NCBI GenBank assembly: GCA_030374765.1
Contig: JARGXX010000025.1
Coordinates: forward strand, 496,001-560,000
DNA: 64,000 nt
Direction: 5' to 3'
From: Agarophyton chilense
Taxonomy: Eukaryota; Rhodophyta; Florideophyceae; Gracilariales; Gracilariaceae
Made by a program: the position numbers and the translations under genes. Below are positions 54,339 through 64,000 of this stretch, piece after piece. The notes under the pieces were generated by a model. It saw only the letters and a list, made by a program, of their open reading frames with translations, did no database searches and was not told where the DNA came from. How positions within the stretch are numbered: the first letter of the stretch is position 1; each line of letters begins with the position of its first letter.

Positions 54339-57300
54339 TCAGCGTTTCTTTCCCTCTGCGACGTTTGCGATCAGCTTCAGAGCGAGCAAGCCTACTCCAC
54401 TTGCTACTGCCACGACCACATTGTTCTTCAATTTCTGATGATTGTCCTGATGGGTGACCACCGGATTGTGACTCGTCGAAACCACAGTACTTCCTGCAGT
54501 GCGTTTCAGGTCCCCACTCATTCTCGGCTCAAACGATAACTCAGATCCCCTGCGAATCTCTTCAATCTCCAACTTGTGCTCAGCCAGTAGGGAACGCTTT
54601 TCAGAGCTGAACCGTTCTTGAGCGCTGTGCAATTTCTCAGCAAGACTTTCCTTCTCAATGAGCAATCGGGTCTTTAGAGTCGTGGACTCTTCTAACTGAG
54701 ATTTCAACCGTGACAGTTCCATCTGTGCTCCCGCACATTGGCCTTCAACGCTTCGAAGCCTGTCGACCTGGCCTTGTAGATAGTTGATCCTCTGACGATC
54801 CTCCCCTCCTCTAGTTTCGTACCTCATCAAGCTCTCTTCAACTTGCCTCGCTTTGCTTTTCGCTGTATCAAGAGCAAGATTCAAGTCTCGTATCTGAGCC
54901 TCGAGGGCAGAAACCCTTTCACCCTGGAATTTGGCATCAGACCGCGCCATCTCGAGTCTTCGCTCTGCTGTTTCCTTGTCGATTACAAGACGTCCCTGCT
55001 CGCTTTGCATGGTGGTAACCTGAGCACTCAATGTAGACGCTTGCTCCTTGGCAGACTTTACCTCTTCGTCCATCTCTGATATACGCGCTTCGAGTGCTAA
55101 AATTTCATCAACCTTGACCTGGACTTGATCTTCCGCTTCTGCGATCTTTTGCTCCGCTTCCTCACCGAACTCTTCAATTTGCGCGTATATCGATCGACCT
55201 TGCGTTCGAAGACCTTCAGCCTCTCTTTCCGCCTCATCCGCTCTGAGTGTCTGTTCATTCAATGCCCATTCAAGCTCGGTTACATCGTTCGCTACTCTCC
55301 CCAGCTCTTCTTCTAAATCTTTTGATTTCGCCTCTGTTTCTTCTACTTTCTCCTGAGCCTTCTCAAGCTCAGCCACAAGATTCTCGTTATCTTCATCAGC
55401 TTGCATTGTTTGCCTCTCTAGCTCCGTTCTGGCGGCTATCAGTTCGTCACGCTCAGCAACTAAATCATCACGATCTCCGCTGATTGCCTCAACCTTGGAC
55501 TCAGCCTCCTCTATCAACGCCTCGAGTTGTTGCTCCAATTTCTCCTTTTCCCCTCGCAGCAAAGCTGATTCCTCTTCGCGACGTGCCAAATTAGCCGAAA
55601 CGCTGTTGAGTTCATCAGACACTGACTTCATTTCAGCATACTTCTCAGAAATGGTTGCATCCATTCGGCTAACTTCTTCTGCATGTCGCGCTTCGGTGCT
55701 CACTGTCTCGCTCTCCAACTCCTCCAGTTTCTGTTTGATGGTATTGAGCTCTTGTATCAGATCCTCCTTTTCATTCTGAAGGACATGAATGTCCTCAATG
55801 TTCCGAGTTTCTTCAGCAGCTTTTTCCGTTTTCAACTGTTCCATTTGACGAAGTATCTCTTCACGTTCATTTAACATCGACTTGAACTCCTGAGTTTTCA
55901 CTTCCACAACGTTACACAGCTTTCTCACTTCGGCGTCAGCATCACTGTATTTCGTTGAAAGATCAGACACGGTAAGTTCTGTTTCCTGCAACTTCTGACT
56001 GAGCTCTTTTTCAGTTGCAGTCTTCTCTTTCAGTTTATCAAGAGCCTCTTCCGTGGACGACAAAGCCGCGTCTTTTTCACGAGATTCGGAGACTAGTTGC
56101 TCTCGTAGATCCTCGATGCTTTCCTGAAGAACAAATTTGCTTTGCACCAGTTCTTCCATCTCAGCTTTAACTTGCTCCATCTCCTTCTGAGAGCGTTCCA
56201 GAGCACGCCGAAGATCATCTTCATTCCTGTGTAACTCCTCTTTCGCAGCCTTAAGGCCTTCTAATTCAAGAGCCAAGGATGATGCATCGGCCTTTTCTTT
56301 CTCGAGCTCAAAGGAAACGTTTTCCAAATCTTCCTGTATGTTTTCGATAGAGCTCTCGTGATCACGTATAGCTTCCTTCAGTTCTTCAATAAGCTTGTCC
56401 CTTTCAATGATAACCCCTTGCATTGCAATCCGAGATCGTTCGCCTTCTTCCACAGATGACTCAGATGAGCGCAATTCGGCGTGCAGCTTCGCAACCTGAC
56501 CTACAGACTCCTCAAGGGACTTTTGTAGTTCCGTAGCCTTCTCATTTGCACTGAAAAGTTCTTCTTCCAATCGTCTCGTGTTCGACTCAGAACTTTCGCG
56601 CTCAAATTCAAGAGTGGATATGGTGCCGGCCAGCTCAGCACACCTACTCTCTAGCTCATCCCTAAGCTGGATTATTTCTGTCGTGTTACTACGATGCTTC
56701 TCAATTTCAGTTTCCAGCTCAGCTTTCTCCTCTTCCAACTTGCATATTTGAGTTTTAGTGTTTGAAATCTCGGCTTTCAATTTCTGCGCTTCTTGCTCAT
56801 ACCCCTCATTGCGCTGCTTCAAGGCTTTGTTCTCATTTCGGACATGAGCAAGTCCTTGCTCAACTGATTCAAGCGCTTCGCTTTTCTCATTGAGTTCATA
56901 TGACATCGCTGCGATCTTCTGATCTGCCTCGATGCTTCTCGAGTGTATGTCGTCGGTCTGTTGAGTGGTTTGCGAAACTTCAGTCTCTAATAATTCAATT
57001 GTGGCTTCATGCTCTTCCACAAGCATCTTCAGTTTCTGTGCATTTTGCGCTTCAGATCTCAGTTTCTCCAGTTCACTTTCTTGTTCGGCAAGAGTACTGT
57101 TTTTCTTGTCCAGATCACGGGACAGATTCGTCGATTGCTCCGTTAACTGCTTGTACTGTTCAGTTGCCTCGGCTACGTCATTCCTTGAAGTTGCAAGGTC
57201 TTTCTCTAAATTCTGAAGCCGGAGTTTTAGATCACTGCGTTGTTCTTCTACTTCTCGAAGCGTCTGTTCAGCTTCACGATACTCTTGTCGCATAGAAGAT

Positions 57301-59126
57301 AGCTCTTCACCATGCTTCTTTTTTTCTGAAAGGAGGCTTTCAATGCTTTTTTGCTTTTCATCCACATCAAATTGAACTTTGGTAATCAAACCCTTCGACT
57401 CTATTAGTTCTCGGGCCGAAGTAGCAAGTTTCTGGGCCAAGGTCTCAACCTCAGCCTTAAAGTCTTCGGAAGCGCTTTCGGCCAGGCGGGCTCGTCGCTC
57501 AGCTTCCCTTGTTGATGCTTGGAGTTCTATCTGCCTCCCTCTCATCTCCATGATTTCTTTGGTGAGCTCATCCTCTGCGTGCTTGGTGGCCTGCTTCAAG
57601 TCTGCGACCTTCGATTGCGAGCGCTCTAGGTGCCATTTGGCGTCATCGACGTCCTGCTGACTTGCCTCAACCTTGGTGGTCAAGCTCTTCACCTCCCTCG
57701 TCTTGGCCGCGAGTGAATTCTGCGCTTGCTCCAATTGAATGGCGAGATCTCGTCGTTCTTTGCTCCACGAGCACTTTGCCTCAGCATATTCAGACCTGGC
57801 CTGCTCCACTTTGCTTTCGAGTTGAGTGACTTCTCCAGCCTTGGCCGACTCCATACGTTCCTTCTCAGCTTCATATGCACTTTGTTCGCGCTCAAGCTGT
57901 TTGGAAAGGTTTTCGAGCTCCCGCTTCATGTCCAGGACTTTGTCATCAGATGATTGGGACAGCTGGTAAGCAATCTGCCTTCCCTTCTCCTCAGCTTCGA
58001 AAGCAGCTTTCTTCGCATCGTCCATCTGGTGATCAAGGAACAGCACACGCTCTTCGGCTTCATCCAATCGTTTCTGGGCAGTTTGTGAGGCGTCCTCGGC
58101 AGCCTTTACTTCTTCAGTACGAAGGCAAAGTTGACGCTCGAGGTCAGAAACTCTGGCGGCAGCATCGCTACCCTCTCCTTTGGCGCTCTGCAAGCCCTTC
58201 TCCAGAGCAAGCACCTCGCGTTGAACGCGGGCATTTTCCTGCTGTAGCTTACTCAACTGCTCGTTTGCTATGTGAAGTTCGCCAAGTCTTTCCGACGCCA
58301 GCGTCTCCACGCGTTCAAGTTGCGAAGTCTTGTTTGAGAGCTTAAGCTGCTCCTGTCGAAGCGCATCTTGTAACTTTTGCACCTGTCTAGCAGCCTTATT
58401 GGCGGATTTTTGAAAGCCAACCGAATCGTTCAAGGCATCTTTTAGTTTGCTCTGAATGGATTGCAGTTGAGATTTTAACTCAGTAATCTCACGGCTTTTG
58501 CGCAACATGGCACTCTCCGCGGCTTTTTCTCGCTCCATGAGCTCCTTGACGCTCTTCTGATCTCCGCTCTCTAGCTCCTTATTCAGTTTGGCAATCTGCG
58601 AGGTCTTGGCGGTTAACTCGGACTTGATGTCTGCCAACGAATTTTGCAATGCACGCACAGCATTGGCAGACACATCAGCGCGTTGCTTTTCCTTCTGCAG
58701 CGCAGCCTTGGCATCTTCCAGCTGATCGCTGAGCGTCTCTGAAAGTTGCCGCAATCGATCAGGCTCCTTGGCAGCGGAACTGAGTGAGTAGACCTGGGCC
58801 TTGAGTGCTTCGCGCTCCGTGGCCATTTGCTGAAAGGCACGTTTGAAGGAGTCAGAAACGTCGGTAGACATGGTACCGCCATCCTGCCACGGAGACGGGT
58901 GTGAGACAGGGACGAAAGGCTCGTGCACTATAGCCGAGGCAGAAAGCGAGCGCTTGCTTTTCTGCGGCGAGTCATCGGGGTCGTCCGTGGCGTAAGACAG
59001 CGTGGAAGACGTGGAGAGCTGCTCGTTGGACGGGCGCTTATTCGGCGCGTGCTTGCGCGTAGGCACAGAGCGCTCCTGGCGATGTCGCCTGAACGACCTC
59101 AAAATGCCCGAAGCGCCAGAGGACAT
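54339..59126 (-). CDS. Large tail-anchored coiled-coil protein
   Basis: An intron-free 1595-aa protein. A basic, Ser-rich head (residues 1-85) precedes almost continuous heptad-patterned coiled coil from about 90 to 1540, rich in Glu, Lys, Gln, Leu and Ala. There is no globular motor head, so it is not a myosin. Near the C-terminus one hydrophobic helix (NVVVAVASGVGLLALKLIA, about 1567-1587) is followed by a short basic end, the layout of a tail-anchored membrane protein. Golgins, some ER or nuclear-envelope tethers and certain plastid filament proteins share this layout, and homology cannot be decided because coiled coils resemble one another by composition. It probably forms a long rod tethered to a membrane. 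The start is the first ATG. DET1 lies 560 bases upstream on the same strand. Confidence 0.88.
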   Translation of the reverse strand: MSSGASGILRSFRRHRQERSVPTRKHAPNKRPSNEQLSTSSTLSYATDDPDDSPQKSKRSLSASAIVHEPFVPVSHPSPWQDGGTMSTDVSDSFKRAFQQMATEREALKAQVYSLSSAAKEPDRLRQLSETLSDQLEDAKAALQKEKQRADVSANAVRALQNSLADIKSELTAKTSQIAKLNKELESGDQKSVKELMEREKAAESAMLRKSREITELKSQLQSIQSKLKDALNDSVGFQKSANKAARQVQKLQDALRQEQLKLSNKTSQLERVETLASERLGELHIANEQLSKLQQENARVQREVLALEKGLQSAKGEGSDAAARVSDLERQLCLRTEEVKAAEDASQTAQKRLDEAEERVLFLDHQMDDAKKAAFEAEEKGRQIAYQLSQSSDDKVLDMKRELENLSKQLEREQSAYEAEKERMESAKAGEVTQLESKVEQARSEYAEAKCSWSKERRDLAIQLEQAQNSLAAKTREVKSLTTKVEASQQDVDDAKWHLERSQSKVADLKQATKHAEDELTKEIMEMRGRQIELQASTREAERRARLAESASEDFKAEVETLAQKLATSARELIESKGLITKVQFDVDEKQKSIESLLSEKKKHGEELSSMRQEYREAEQTLREVEEQRSDLKLRLQNLEKDLATSRNDVAEATEQYKQLTEQSTNLSRDLDKKNSTLAEQESELEKLRSEAQNAQKLKMLVEEHEATIELLETEVSQTTQQTDDIHSRSIEADQKIAAMSYELNEKSEALESVEQGLAHVRNENKALKQRNEGYEQEAQKLKAEISNTKTQICKLEEEKAELETEIEKHRSNTTEIIQLRDELESRCAELAGTISTLEFERESSESNTRRLEEELFSANEKATELQKSLEESVGQVAKLHAELRSSESSVEEGERSRIAMQGVIIERDKLIEELKEAIRDHESSIENIQEDLENVSFELEKEKADASSLALELEGLKAAKEELHRNEDDLRRALERSQKEMEQVKAEMEELVQSKFVLQESIEDLREQLVSESREKDAALSSTEEALDKLKEKTATEKELSQKLQETELTVSDLSTKYSDADAEVRKLCNVVEVKTQEFKSMLNEREEILRQMEQLKTEKAAEETRNIEDIHVLQNEKEDLIQELNTIKQKLEELESETVSTEARHAEEVSRMDATISEKYAEMKSVSDELNSVSANLARREEESALLRGEKEKLEQQLEALIEEAESKVEAISGDRDDLVAERDELIAARTELERQTMQADEDNENLVAELEKAQEKVEETEAKSKDLEEELGRVANDVTELEWALNEQTLRADEAEREAEGLRTQGRSIYAQIEEFGEEAEQKIAEAEDQVQVKVDEILALEARISEMDEEVKSAKEQASTLSAQVTTMQSEQGRLVIDKETAERRLEMARSDAKFQGERVSALEAQIRDLNLALDTAKSKARQVEESLMRYETRGGEDRQRINYLQGQVDRLRSVEGQCAGAQMELSRLKSQLEESTTLKTRLLIEKESLAEKLHSAQERFSSEKRSLLAEHKLEIEEIRRGSELSFEPRMSGDLKRTAGSTVVSTSHNPVVTHQDNHQKLKNNVVVAVASGVGLLALKLIANVAEGKKR

Positions 59127-59685
59127 GGCGAAGGCACAAGGAGCAGCGCGAGGGCGAGGAAGGACTGCCGCCCTTGTACACGAGAGTGCGGGTGGGAAGA
59201 TGCGGGGTGATGATACAGCAGCGGCGGGGCGGCGTGCGCGGCTTTATGCGCAGCGCCACCACGTGCGGATCAAGAGCGCGCCAAGCGCAGCCAATAGCGT
59301 ACGTTTGCGGGTGCGCTGTAAGCAAGCGTGGCAGCTGAGCGGCGCTCAGCAGCGGCTGCGCGCAGCGTAACGGGCCGCGCTGGCGCGCAGCCGTTCATGC
59401 GCCTTCCAGTCAGAAGGTTCCGCGTCGTCTGGTTCACCAACCTTGCCGTCTATCTCTCTACGTACAGATAGGTCACCTTCCCTGCGCTGGGCCTTATTAG
59501 TAGCAACCTTCACTTCGCTTGCGTTGCACTGCCTACCTCTTGCTTTATGCGCCGCCAGCAAAGCACCATTCCACAGCCTCCACCCATACATTTACATTGC
59601 TCCAACCAACAGCCAACACTCCTTTGAGAGGAAAAAAAAGAACCACACGCCAATACGAGTAAGCCACGCTCCCCAGCAACACCAG

Positions 59686-61704
59686 TCATTCCGCATGCCC
59701 GTATACATGAAAGTTAACAGGGCGATGCTCTTCCATTGCCAAGACAAACGGCAAGAGAGGGTGAAAAAGAAACATTCGTCTCCGTCGCCCAGCCTCCCCC
59801 ATTTCTACCCCCTCGCGCTCCCCATCTGTCTCTCCACCCAGGAGGCTAAACTCCGTCGCCAGCTTAAATCTCAATCCCCCTGTTTCCGCGCTCATAAACT
59901 TTATGCTTCCCAAGTCCTTCGCAGCCACAAAACGCCTCGCAGTCAGCACGCTGCTTCTATCTGCATTATACGAGAACAGCGAGCGATCCAAATACGGCGA
60001 AACCATGCGCACCTGTCTCGACACAGGAAGATGTGACAATTCCAACCTCGTCCGCCGCACTCTGTCCCCAAACCCTCGTCGATTAACCGTGCCGGACCAA
60101 GTCCAGTCCGCGCGTTCATTGTTTCTCTCCCTGCGACCCACACTCTCATCGTTACTTTCGTCACCCCTGTTTCCATCATCTAACACGCTACTTCGAGGAG
60201 GCGGTAAGGATGCTGCCTCCATCTCATCGCCCACAAAATCTTCTCTGTACATATGAAATGTACGCAACAACTGCGTTGACCTGTTCTCAAAGAGGTTCAC
60301 CACACGAGTCGAAGACATGCAATACACCACAAAGAAACACGTCTCCCTCGCTACTACACTCTGTTGTTGCAATCCATGTTCACTACCGTTACACGACCCT
60401 AAACGAATCAGCAAGTGATCGTCGTCCAAAAACTGTGCTTTTCGCATCACCAACAAGCTGTATTGTCCAATCACACGATAAAACAAAGAATCATTTCCCT
60501 CCGAATGCATTCTTCGGTAAACATATACCAGCAATCTTTGCATCAGTCCTGTGTAAAATGCTTCCTTGCGCATTCCGTTTCCCAAGCCGGTCTCCTTTTC
60601 CGAGCCTGGCTCCACGCCATGATGGCCGTCTTCGATGGCAGCGTTCGCATCCGCGGCATCAGCAGCATCAGTAGCATCTGTCGGATTGAGTTGTTTCTGA
60701 TCTTGCTTTCTGCTCTGAGGCGATGTGGGCTGATTTGCTGCAGGTTGCTGTCGAATAAAGGCATTCTGCGCCTCCCTCGCTCGAGCAATGACCTGATAGT
60801 CATCTCTATTACACATGGCGCCAATGCATCTCTCTTCAGTAAACTTTCCCAACGCCTCTTGTATCTTGACTATATGCAACAACTGATGCCTCATGGACAG
60901 AATGCATAGCATATCGCCATAAAAATGAACACCGTCATGAGAATCAAACTTGACGTAGTCATCCAAAAGAACATAGCGATCTGCAACGAGACCAGTGCGC
61001 ACCTCAACAAGATAAAGGGTGATGGCCAAGGAAGGAAGCCATGAGACGGCAGGCAAACCGGTTTGCGGTGGATCTTGGGGTTGGTACGATGCAAGGATCA
61101 AGTACTTGCCACTGGTCGTGCTGATCGAAAAGTCCCTCGCTACGTGCGCGGCGCCAGTAGCTATGGGCACGGTATACATGTGGGTGAAAAACTGAGCAAA
61201 GTGGCATGTATATGTTGGACGTTTCTGTGCCGGGGAAGGCGATTGAAGTGGGGACGGCGGAGTTGCGATAGGGACAGGTAGTGATAGCAACAGGGAGGGG
61301 TTGCTTGAACGCCGGGTGAGCGAAGTGGGCGGTGGGGACAGATCAAAATGGTGGTAATCCTCTTGATGCGAGGAGGAACGAGGCGAAAAGGCAAAAGTAT
61401 CGTACAGCTGGGCATCAGAAGGGTGTGCAGATGTCACGGCGGCAGTCTTCCTGCCGCCCGTTTCAAAGCGAAACACGATGAGACAATTATTGGGGTCGAG
61501 AGCAGTGAGATATTGGCCGCACGACGTGAAGCGACGAAAGTAGAGATTCGGAACGGACTGCACGCTGACGAAGGTGGAAGAGGGAACCAAAGCCGAGTAG
61601 ACGGCGCGCGAGAAGGGCGCCGCACCGAGGCGGCCGGCCTCGCGGCGGCGAAGCGCATGAAGCACGCCGCGACGACGACGACGACGACGACGAGGCCGCG
61701 TCAT
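59686..61704 (-). CDS. DET1: DET1 homologue (de-etiolated 1)
   Basis: Predicted 672-aa nuclear protein. DET1 works with COP10 and DDB1 at CUL4 ubiquitin ligases and represses light responses in plants; it also occurs in animals. Conserved parts in order: ALVPSSTFVSV followed by FRRFTSCGQYLTAL (about residues 36-65); a YVLLDDYVKFDSHDGVHFYG stretch and LCILSMRHQLLHIVKI (about 250-285); a LMQRLLVYVYRRM helix and FLDDDHLLIRLGS (about 395-450); then VVNLFENRSTQLL and a C-terminal block ending FHPLLPFVLAMEEHRPVNFHVYG. The Arg-rich head encoded by CGA repeats and the Ala/Asp/Gln-rich insert near 320-370 are lineage-specific. It is intron-free and starts at the first ATG. It is divergent from the zinc-finger gene, with about 400 bases between starts. 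Confidence 0.9.
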   Translation of the reverse strand: MTRPRRRRRRRRGVLHALRRREAGRLGAAPFSRAVYSALVPSSTFVSVQSVPNLYFRRFTSCGQYLTALDPNNCLIVFRFETGGRKTAAVTSAHPSDAQLYDTFAFSPRSSSHQEDYHHFDLSPPPTSLTRRSSNPSLLLSLPVPIATPPSPLQSPSPAQKRPTYTCHFAQFFTHMYTVPIATGAAHVARDFSISTTSGKYLILASYQPQDPPQTGLPAVSWLPSLAITLYLVEVRTGLVADRYVLLDDYVKFDSHDGVHFYGDMLCILSMRHQLLHIVKIQEALGKFTEERCIGAMCNRDDYQVIARAREAQNAFIRQQPAANQPTSPQSRKQDQKQLNPTDATDAADAADANAAIEDGHHGVEPGSEKETGLGNGMRKEAFYTGLMQRLLVYVYRRMHSEGNDSLFYRVIGQYSLLVMRKAQFLDDDHLLIRLGSCNGSEHGLQQQSVVARETCFFVVYCMSSTRVVNLFENRSTQLLRTFHMYREDFVGDEMEAASLPPPRSSVLDDGNRGDESNDESVGRRERNNERADWTWSGTVNRRGFGDRVRRTRLELSHLPVSRQVRMVSPYLDRSLFSYNADRSSVLTARRFVAAKDLGSIKFMSAETGGLRFKLATEFSLLGGETDGEREGVEMGEAGRRRRMFLFHPLLPFVLAMEEHRPVNFHVYGHAE

Positions 61705-62108
61705 GGAAAGCGAGCGTCAAACGCGGCGCCATATCTCCTCGCTCGCAAACACGGTGTTGACGTGCGCGCCCCAGAAGCAAACCGAATCTGATGGACGACA
61801 AGACGCCCACGGCGCACACAGGGTGCTGACAGTGGGAGCACGCGAAGCCGTTGCCCGATGCCAACGCTGACACCAGACCCGCGCCGCAGCACTCAATCAC
61901 GTGAGAAGTGCCACTTCTAGTGTCCCCGCAGAGTCGCCATCCCCCTCGCCAATCGCGGCTGCAACTTTCCACGCTCTCTCCTTTCCTAGAGCCCTCTCCC
62001 CCTCCTTCTTCCGCTCTTTTGGCGGCTCTCGCCACCATCACGTCGACTCCCAATGCATGCCCCGCGCCGACTGCCACGGCGCCACTTCCATCGCTTGCGC
62101 CCGCCGCA
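61705..62108. promoter_or_regulatory. Shared upstream region of DET1 and the zinc-finger gene
   Basis: About 400 bases separate the two divergent starts. It carries a CGA/CGT-rich end adjoining DET1 and pyrimidine-rich stretches toward the zinc-finger gene. No TATA box is obvious in either direction. Because it is the only upstream space for either gene, a bidirectional promoter is likely. Confidence 0.4.
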
Positions 62109-62786
62109 ATGACCTCGCTTTCCACCCAAGCCACCCTCGCATCCTTTCAGCGCGCCTCAATAATTCAGGCGCTTCTCTCGCAGCTTGATGCGCCTTCTTC
62201 CTTGGCGCCTCACTCATTGCCCAATGTCCAACCTCTTGACGCCATGTACAAGGAGATTATAACCAATTTGCAAACATCAACCGACTCGCATGCTAAGACC
62301 TTCCAAACCGAATTACAGTCAGCAAAAAACTGCCTTAATTCTCTGCTGCGCTTCCTCACCCAATCTTCGCCGGTGCAGCAGAGAAGAAAGCGTTATCATC
62401 GAGCAAAGCCCTCATCGCATTGTCATATTTGCTGTCGCCCCGCTCTTGCCAAGCCAGTTGTGGTGTGTGCAAACATTCGAGAAGGAACCTGTCGCAAAGT
62501 TGTTTGTGAACGATGTGTAAATGACATAGGGTGGCCGTGGAATGAAATTAAGAATGATCCGTCATGGATATGCCCCCATTGTAGGGATGCTTGTGCGGGT
62601 CTTACTCGCGCTCAATGTTGGGTGTACATGAGAACTAATACAAGACGACGTCTTAATTCCATTAGAAAACGAAAGGATTCCCGAGCCAATGCTCTCAAGT
62701 CTTCTTCCTCTTCCTCTCAACAACCGCCTCCTCCAACCAATCGGCCGTCTTCTTCGGCCGCCCGCTCCTCCCATATTGTAGAGTAG
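62109..62786 (+). CDS. Cysteine-rich zinc-finger protein, CDCA7/4CXXC-R1 type
   Basis: A 225-aa protein from the ATG at 62109, the first ATG in frame (two ATGs at 62053 and 62057 are out of frame). Residues about 105-175 hold a dense cysteine pattern: CHICC, a distant C, VVCERCVNDIG, then WICPHCRDACAG and a final C. This resembles the zf-4CXXC_R1 domain of CDCA7-like proteins, which bind hemimethylated or otherwise marked DNA and help chromatin remodellers. A basic linker precedes it, and a Lys/Arg then Ser/Pro-rich tail follows, consistent with a nuclear protein. The normal CL-x2-RYG core is replaced by a CVNDIGWPW stretch, so the domain call is moderate. A PHD/RING-like metal-binding protein is the alternative. 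Intron-free; divergent from DET1. Confidence 0.68.
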   Translation: MTSLSTQATLASFQRASIIQALLSQLDAPSSLAPHSLPNVQPLDAMYKEIITNLQTSTDSHAKTFQTELQSAKNCLNSLLRFLTQSSPVQQRRKRYHRAKPSSHCHICCRPALAKPVVVCANIREGTCRKVVCERCVNDIGWPWNEIKNDPSWICPHCRDACAGLTRAQCWVYMRTNTRRRLNSIRKRKDSRANALKSSSSSSQQPPPPTNRPSSSAARSSHIVE

Positions 62787-64000
62787 ATCGCGTACTTGAA
62801 CAAATACAACTCACTTTTTTCTTCTTGTGTCCTTCCATTGCCTTTTGCTATCGTGTCAGCTTGTGCTCAGTAAATACGAGTCAAGTGTGCACAATCGAGC
62901 ATTCATTCGAGACAAGTTCTTGTATCTTTGCCCAACTGGCAGCAAGGCAACTTTCCGTTTTTTCGATGGCAATTTTACTAATCCCTTTCTCGCTCCGATT
63001 CTAATCCGTTACAGAACCAATGATGTCACTCAGATTCGCAGGGCTGGCAATCAACACGCGATAGATGCCTTAGGGCTTGTCGAGCCCTCCAAAAACGAGC
63101 ACATGCCTCTTTGTCCGAGCCGCAGTGCCATCAGAAAAAGCACGTCGGATATTACAGCTATAATACTTGTAAGGGTAGCCTATAGAAGTGATCACAATAT
63201 TCCTCCAAACCATAACTGAATCACTCAAATTCGAGGAATACTAGGGTGTCGGGGCACGCGGAAAAGGATTTCCTTGAAGATTCAATCGCGACTCTGATCG
63301 GATCCCGACGATCGCTGTCGAAAAGCTCGACATCCCATCGCGATCGATCAACGTCGCTCTTTAACGCCGCATGCTTTTGACAGATGCTTTTTGGCTATCT
63401 CTCATTTTTTTCCCAGCCCTCCGCTCCCTACACTACGGCTACAGCTTGCTCTCTAGAATCCGAAAGGTTCTCGCCCTAAGCGGAGCGGGAAGGCAAAACA
63501 GAGACGCTCAGCTTTGTCGCGTTCCCGCGCCCTGCCTCTCTCCTGGAACGCATGAAAGCCCTTGCTGCCAAAGCTTGAACCGTATTAAATAAGCATCCAT
63601 TGCATTTCGGCAGTTCGATGCTCGTGAAGTGTATTTATCACGGGTATGGATAGCGTAAACTCCATCACTTTTACTTATGTCACTAACCAAACCCGTTACT
63701 ATTAGACAAAGGTGCTCGCACTGGCTTCGGCTCGGCAATAAACTAGCTAGAGGTCCTGCATCATCAAAAATTGCAAAAATAAACGATCAGAAAACCACGA
63801 GTGCAGTTTTTCTTGAGTGCTTTTATTTCAGTATTCTCGATCTTCCCAACGGTTTCGTCTTTCATAGCTACCAGGTAGAAAATGGCAACACCCCATCAAT
63901 TGCGAAGTGCCTTTAGTTTCAAGTACGGCTCGGCGCGCAAACTAACAGTTGTTCAAGGCTTTTCGCTGGAAAAGTGGCGTCCAGGTATTGGAGACAACGT
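62787..64000. other. No gene supported at the right end
   Basis: Short frames only (the longest at 62827-63219, 130 codons), without recognisable domains. The first 100 bases are probably the 3' end of the zinc-finger gene. The GC level falls again toward the right edge, which may mark the start of another repeat-rich stretch. Confidence 0.5.

Noticed and set aside
54843-58345. Plus-strand frames opposite the coiled-coil gene
   Set aside because: They are mirror frames of Glu/Lys/Leu-rich codons, giving Ser/Leu/Phe-rich products without domains.
54339-59126. A myosin or kinesin heavy chain
   Set aside because: The rod resembles myosin tails by composition only; there is no motor domain at either end, and the C-terminus is a membrane anchor.

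Overview
The window is nuclear DNA of a photosynthetic eukaryote, most likely a multicellular (florideophyte-type) red alga. This is an inference. It rests on nearly intron-free genes (one clear 97-nt intron in eight host genes), a plant-type N-acetylglutamate synthase with a transit-peptide-like leader, a DET1 homologue, and short gene islands separated by long retrotransposon-filled stretches. Species identity cannot be fixed from the sequence alone.

Layout. Bases 1-5450 are AT-rich with no gene I can support. Bases 5.45-44.5 kb are a repeat island built mostly of Ty3/gypsy fossils. A family-A element lies at 6.1-10.25 kb (+), beside LTR-like blocks of family B at 5.46-6.12 kb. A family-B element lies tail to tail with it at 10.5-14.2 kb (-). 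At 15-17 kb are an LTR and remnants of an antisense gene. A Pogo/Tigger-like DNA transposon, complete at both ends, lies at 18911-20894. An old family-A element starts at 24.86 kb, and its 3' LTR is split by a younger, nearly whole family-A element at 32096-42229 flanked by the 5-bp duplication CCTAC. Two diverged copies of a ~255-bp dispersed repeat lie inverted at 21.6 and 43.8 kb. A tRNA-related SINE-like unit sits at 12.5-12.8 kb.

The most notable observation is that family-A retroelements carry a long gene on the strand opposite gag-pol, between pol and the 3' LTR. In the young element it is open for about 618 codons. Recognisable diverged versions occur in the old element (29.65-31.55 kb) and near 15 kb. 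Three copies of different age sharing an antisense protein suggest a real accessory gene of the lineage rather than a chance reading frame.

From 44.5 to 62.8 kb is a compact host gene island: N-acetylglutamate synthase (-), an unrecognised 629-aa membrane protein (+), a Tim17/22/23 (PRAT) family protein with one intron (-), a Rad1-like checkpoint clamp subunit (+), a nucleotide-sugar transporter immediately behind it (+), a 1595-aa tail-anchored coiled-coil protein (-), DET1 (-), and a CDCA7-type cysteine-rich zinc-finger protein divergent from DET1 (+). The last 1.2 kb has no gene I can support. The genes do not form one pathway; they are housekeeping and regulatory genes packed with short spacers, some convergent and some sharing divergent promoter regions.
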